Shown here: piece by piece, positions 6,025 to 8,451 of the stretch
Numbering within the stretch: position 1 is the first letter of the stretch
How the letters are laid out: every line of letters begins with the position of its first letter
From: Mariprofundaceae bacterium
GTDB taxonomy: Bacteria; Pseudomonadota; Zetaproteobacteria; Mariprofundales; Mariprofundaceae
Assembly (NCBI GenBank): GCA_030950875.1
Contig: JAUZQS010000192.1
Coordinates: 1 to 8,451, forward strand
Length of the DNA stretch: 8,451 bases
Direction of reading: 5' to 3'
Notes under the pieces: generated by a model
Databases searched by the model: none
The model's input: only the letters and a program-made list of their open reading frames with translations
Told to the model about the DNA's origin: nothing
Position numbers and translations under genes: made by a program

Positions 6025-6180
6025 CCGTTCCTCCCGAATTTCAACCATACATATTAATTGCCTGCATTGAACACCAAAGACGCTAAAGTGTCCAGTTTTC
6101 ATCACGTAGACTTCTTATCTTTTTATAACACCCAAAGCAGCCTTTATAAAGCAATGTTATTAATTCATGTACAAACTAGC
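6025..6180. other. Intergenic region between tolB and pal
   Basis: This 156-bp gap has no supportable gene. It holds the pal ribosome-binding site (GGGAGG, 6035-6030), a candidate pal promoter, and an AT-rich stretch with the palindrome CTTTATAAAG at 6142-6151. I see no convincing terminator after tolB, so read-through from tolB into pal is likely. Confidence 0.6.
6066..6094 (-). promoter_or_regulatory. Candidate sigma-70 promoter for pal
   Basis: In the 156-bp tolB-pal gap, reading the minus strand, TGGACA (6094-6089; five of six matches to TTGACA) is followed after 17 nt by TTCAAT (6071-6066; four of six matches to TATAAT). This would start transcription near 6060 and give a leader of roughly 35 nt. 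The gap is unusually wide for this otherwise tight gene run, which supports a separate pal promoter. The -10 is weak, so this is tentative. Confidence 0.3.
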
Positions 6181-7443
6181 CTAACGACGCGACCACGCCG
6201 GATCGGATGCATCATGGTTGGCAGCTGTAATTGGCACAGGCTTACCACCCCAGCTTGGCACACGGTAAATACGTCTCATGCCATGTTCTTCTGCTGAATA
6301 AAGTAGCATTTGACCATTGGGTGACCACGATGGCGATTCAATTGCCTGACCTGTTGCCAAATAGCGAACATCTGTGCCATCCACACGCATCGTTGCCAGA
6401 GCATACTCCCATTTTTTCTTGGTAATAAAGGCAATACGATTTCCCTTCGGCGACCACACGGGTGATGTATTATACGATGCTTTTAGACTGATCCTCTGCG
6501 CCTTTCCGCCAGCCACTGGCTTGCGATAAATTTGCGGTGAGCCAGACCGGTCACTCGTAAATGCAAGCCATTTCCCATCCGCAGACCATGTTGGCGTGGT
6601 ATCAATACCACGATAATGGGTGAACTGCCTCCATTTTTTCGATTTTATATCATAAATATGAATATCTGAATTGCCAGTCCAGGACAGTGTTGCAGCAATA
6701 AAACGTCCATCTGGCGAATACTCTGGTGTGCTATTTAAGCCATGAAAACGCCCGAAAGTATTTCGCTTGCCTGTCACTAGATCAAAAATCTCAAGCCGAG
6801 GGCGATTACCAACATACGTATTCAATGCTACAAAACGACCATTTGGAGACCAATCAGGTGATAATAAAAGCGTGAAATCTGTACCCACAGCTTGAAGGTT
6901 ATAACCATCTTGATCCATATACATCAAATCCGACTTATCACCATGTTTGGTAACATAAAGAAGCTGACTTGAGAAATATCCTGGAATATTTAGCACAGCT
7001 TGATAAATTTGGTCGGATAACTGATGAACTAGACTACGCAAGGCATCTTTTTTCACTTCAAAACTCTGTTTCAACAGTCGTTTACCCTGAAATGGCTGAT
7101 AAACCTGTAAATCAACATGCCATAACCCACCCTTCTCTGTTAACTTACAAAGAGCCAACACATCCGCACCAATAATACGCCAGTCATCATAATCAACCTG
7201 TTTGAATACCTCATCTGGTGAAGCCAAGAAGCCCACTTCATTGAGAGCATGAAACGATTGGCTTGATTCCAAATCATGCTTAATCACATGGTTTAATAAC
7301 GCTTGCTGCTTTTCCTGATCGGGTGAAGCATCAACCATCAAGGCTATATTTAATGGTTTGTAGTCCGATTGATAAATATCAAATTCAACGGCATAAACAA
7401 GCTGAGAAACAAAAAATAGCGGAAGAAACAATAGTCTGTACAT
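6181..7443 (-). CDS. tolB: Tol-Pal system beta-propeller protein TolB
   Basis: A 420-residue periplasmic protein (E. coli TolB is about 430) that binds Pal and TolA and allows TolA to mobilise Pal. The signal peptide is MYRLLFLPLFFVSQLVYA (cleavage expected after A18, mature N-terminus VEFDIY). Residues 20-160 form the TolB N-terminal domain. Residues about 165-420 form a propeller with repeated blade motifs: DWSPNGRFVALNT (197), YSPDGRFIAATLS (242), WSADGKWLAFTSDRSGSPQIY (286), WSPKGNRIAF (330), WSPNGQMLLYS (373) and DPAWSRR at the end. The ATG at 7443 was chosen because it begins a good signal peptide; an upstream in-frame TTG (7479) would add a charged extension. No strong ribosome-binding site is seen. 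tolB is first in its transcription unit and is separated from tolQRA, which is unusual. Confidence 0.95.
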   Translation of the reverse strand: MYRLLFLPLFFVSQLVYAVEFDIYQSDYKPLNIALMVDASPDQEKQQALLNHVIKHDLESSQSFHALNEVGFLASPDEVFKQVDYDDWRIIGADVLALCKLTEKGGLWHVDLQVYQPFQGKRLLKQSFEVKKDALRSLVHQLSDQIYQAVLNIPGYFSSQLLYVTKHGDKSDLMYMDQDGYNLQAVGTDFTLLLSPDWSPNGRFVALNTYVGNRPRLEIFDLVTGKRNTFGRFHGLNSTPEYSPDGRFIAATLSWTGNSDIHIYDIKSKKWRQFTHYRGIDTTPTWSADGKWLAFTSDRSGSPQIYRKPVAGGKAQRISLKASYNTSPVWSPKGNRIAFITKKKWEYALATMRVDGTDVRYLATGQAIESPSWSPNGQMLLYSAEEHGMRRIYRVPSWGGKPVPITAANHDASDPAWSRR

Positions 7444-7561
7444 AACAAGACGTTCTAACGGCTGATATTTTGATTGCAAGGTTGAATTTGACTTCTATCG
7501 TAGGCATCTGCATCACTGTGTTTATGAACTGATAAAATCGTATAAACTATAAGGAAGAAAC
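7444..7561. other. Divergent intergenic region between tolB and the phosphohexomutase gene
   Basis: This 118-bp region must hold the promoter for tolB (minus strand) if the downstream genes are expressed as a unit, and probably the promoter for the phosphohexomutase gene (plus strand). I see no convincing paired -35/-10 elements for tolB. The plus strand has an extended -10 candidate (7530-7538) and a good ribosome-binding site, AAGGAAG at 7551-7557. In the simplest reading it is also one breakpoint of the tolB-bax inversion. Confidence 0.6.
7530..7538 (+). promoter_or_regulatory. Candidate extended -10 promoter for the phosphohexomutase gene
   Basis: TGATAAAAT matches an extended -10 element (TG-n-TATAAT with five of six in the hexamer). 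No good -35 is found at 16-18 nt, which is tolerated for extended -10 promoters. Transcription would start near 7545, leaving a leader of about 17 nt that carries the ribosome-binding site. This is tentative. Confidence 0.3.
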
Positions 7562-8451
7562 ATGACTCAGCAATATAAAACTATCCATATCTCAACACTT
7601 ATGCAGCAAAGCGGCGTAAAATTCGGCACCAGTGGCGCACGCGGTTTGGTCGAAGATATGACGGATGAGGTATGTTATGCTTATACACTCGCTTTTATCC
7701 AACACCTTAGAGATATCAAAGATTTAAACAGCGATGGTGCGATTGCCATCGCAGGCGATTACCGCTCTAGCACGCCAAAAATTCTAGCTTCTGTTGCCAT
7801 GGCAATTGCTGATAGCGGTTATACCCCTGTGTATTGCGACCTTATACCAACTCCTGCACTCGCCTATTATGCCATGTCCCAGCATATACCCTGTATCATG
7901 GTGACTGGAAGCCATATTCCTGATGATCGCAATGGTATAAAATTCTACAAGTCCAGCGGAGAAATTCTTAAAGAAGATGAGCAAGGCATGGGCGCACAAA
8001 CTGTGCAAATTAAGCACGGTTATTTTGACAAAGATGCTAATGCACAAACTACATACCCACTGCCCACGATAAATAACCATGCTTATGGCATGTTTGTTCA
8101 ACGCTATGTCGACTTCTTTCCTAAAAACTGTTTTCAAGGGAAAAAAGTTATTGTTTACGAACATTCCACTGTCGCCCGCGACTTACTTGGAGAAATTTTT
8201 GAAGGTTTAGGCGCAAAGGTTATTCGCCTAGGACGCTCGAAGCATTTTTTACCCGTCGATACCGAAGCCATTCGCCCAGAAGATGTACAATTAGCAAAAC
8301 AATGGGCAAAACAATATGATATTGATTGCATCGTATCCGCCGATGGTGATGGTGACCGACCACTGATCAGCGATGAGCATGGCAATTGGTTACGTGGTGA
8401 TGTCGCAGGTATTTTATGTGCCAAGTACCTGCATGCACAATCCATTGCCAC
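7562..8451 (+). CDS. Alpha-D-phosphohexomutase, phosphomannomutase/phosphoglucomutase family (3' truncated by window)
   Basis: The frame is open from ATG 7562 to the window end (296 full codons plus 2 bases). The family interconverts hexose 1- and 6-phosphates for nucleotide-sugar, LPS and exopolysaccharide synthesis. Visible motifs in order are FGTSGARGLV (21-30, substrate/phosphate region); the phosphoserine loop VTGSHIPDDRNGIKFY (114-129) with expected phospho-Ser at S117; VIVYEHSTVARDLL (196-209); and the Mg2+-binding loop DGDGDRP (261-267). The C-terminal sugar-binding and phosphate-binding domains lie beyond the window. The loop TGSHIP, rather than the TASHNP or SASHNP of PMM/PGM and GlmM, points away from GlmM and towards the phosphomannomutase-like subgroup; the exact substrate cannot be decided. 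AAGGAAG at 7551-7557 is a good ribosome-binding site. It is divergent from tolB. Confidence 0.9.
   Translation, partial: MTQQYKTIHISTLMQQSGVKFGTSGARGLVEDMTDEVCYAYTLAFIQHLRDIKDLNSDGAIAIAGDYRSSTPKILASVAMAIADSGYTPVYCDLIPTPALAYYAMSQHIPCIMVTGSHIPDDRNGIKFYKSSGEILKEDEQGMGAQTVQIKHGYFDKDANAQTTYPLPTINNHAYGMFVQRYVDFFPKNCFQGKKVIVYEHSTVARDLLGEIFEGLGAKVIRLGRSKHFLPVDTEAIRPEDVQLAKQWAKQYDIDCIVSADGDGDRPLISDEHGNWLRGDVAGILCAKYLHAQSIA

Noticed and set aside
6025..6105. Upstream extension of the pal frame to 6105
   Set aside because: The ATG at 6024 has GGGAGG at ideal spacing and begins a standard lipoprotein signal; the extension would bury it.
6125..6160. Inverted repeat ATAACA...TGTTAT around the palindrome CTTTATAAAG, as a tolB terminator
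   Set aside because: The outer arms are only 6 AT-rich base pairs around a 24-nt loop; too weak to call a terminator or operator.
7444..7479. TTG start for tolB at 7479
   Set aside because: It would place charged residues before a complete signal peptide that starts at ATG 7443; no ribosome-binding site supports it.
7784..8451. Two minus-strand open frames (7784-8164 and 8155-8451)
   Set aside because: They lie antisense to the phosphohexomutase, whose motifs are intact; their translations show no recognisable domain.
1..8451. tRNA, rRNA, CRISPR array, insertion sequence or prophage content
   Set aside because: No cloverleaf, regularly spaced direct repeats with unique spacers, transposase or integrase coding was seen; nearly all sequence is housekeeping coding sequence.

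Overview
The window comes from a Gram-negative bacterium, most likely a gamma-like Pseudomonadota with moderate to low GC. The evidence is a complete set of cell-envelope Tol-Pal genes next to ruvB and to the queuosine genes queE and queC. The ruvB-ybgC-tolQRA-tolB-pal-cpoB-queE-queC neighbourhood is familiar from pseudomonads and relatives. I cannot name the genus from sequence reading alone. No mobile element, RNA gene or CRISPR array is visible. The window is densely coding and no gap exceeds about 160 bp.

Left part (1-2521, plus strand): the 3' end of ruvB, then ybgC, tolQ, tolR and tolA. They are tightly packed: ruvB/ybgC share ATGA, tolQ/tolR are 4 bp apart, and tolR/tolA overlap. This looks like one operon encoding the inner-membrane half of the Tol-Pal machine: the TolQR proton-driven motor and the TolA periplasm-spanning rod.

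Middle part (2526-7443, minus strand): in transcription order tolB, pal, cpoB (ybgF), queE, queC and a Bax-type glucosaminidase lipoprotein. This carries the periplasmic and outer-membrane half of Tol-Pal (TolB propeller, Pal lipoprotein, CpoB TPR protein), two preQ0 enzymes and a predicted peptidoglycan hydrolase. It is tail-to-tail with tolQRA, and the two stop codons are only 4 bp apart. Gene order within the block is the usual one, so the simplest history is a single inversion of tolB-to-bax. A strong intrinsic terminator hairpin sits directly after pal, and the apparent cpoB start codon lies inside it.

Right part (7562-8451, plus strand): the 5' two thirds of an alpha-D-phosphohexomutase (phosphomannomutase/phosphoglucomutase family), transcribed divergently from tolB across a 118-bp intergenic region.

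Nothing here is clearly a wholly new system. The items most worth checking are the split and inverted Tol-Pal locus, the terminator fused to the cpoB start, the glucosaminidase at the end of the tolB-pal-cpoB-que transcription unit, the non-ATG tolA start with its altered transmembrane motif, and two in-frame tandem repeats (TolA rod, Pal linker).
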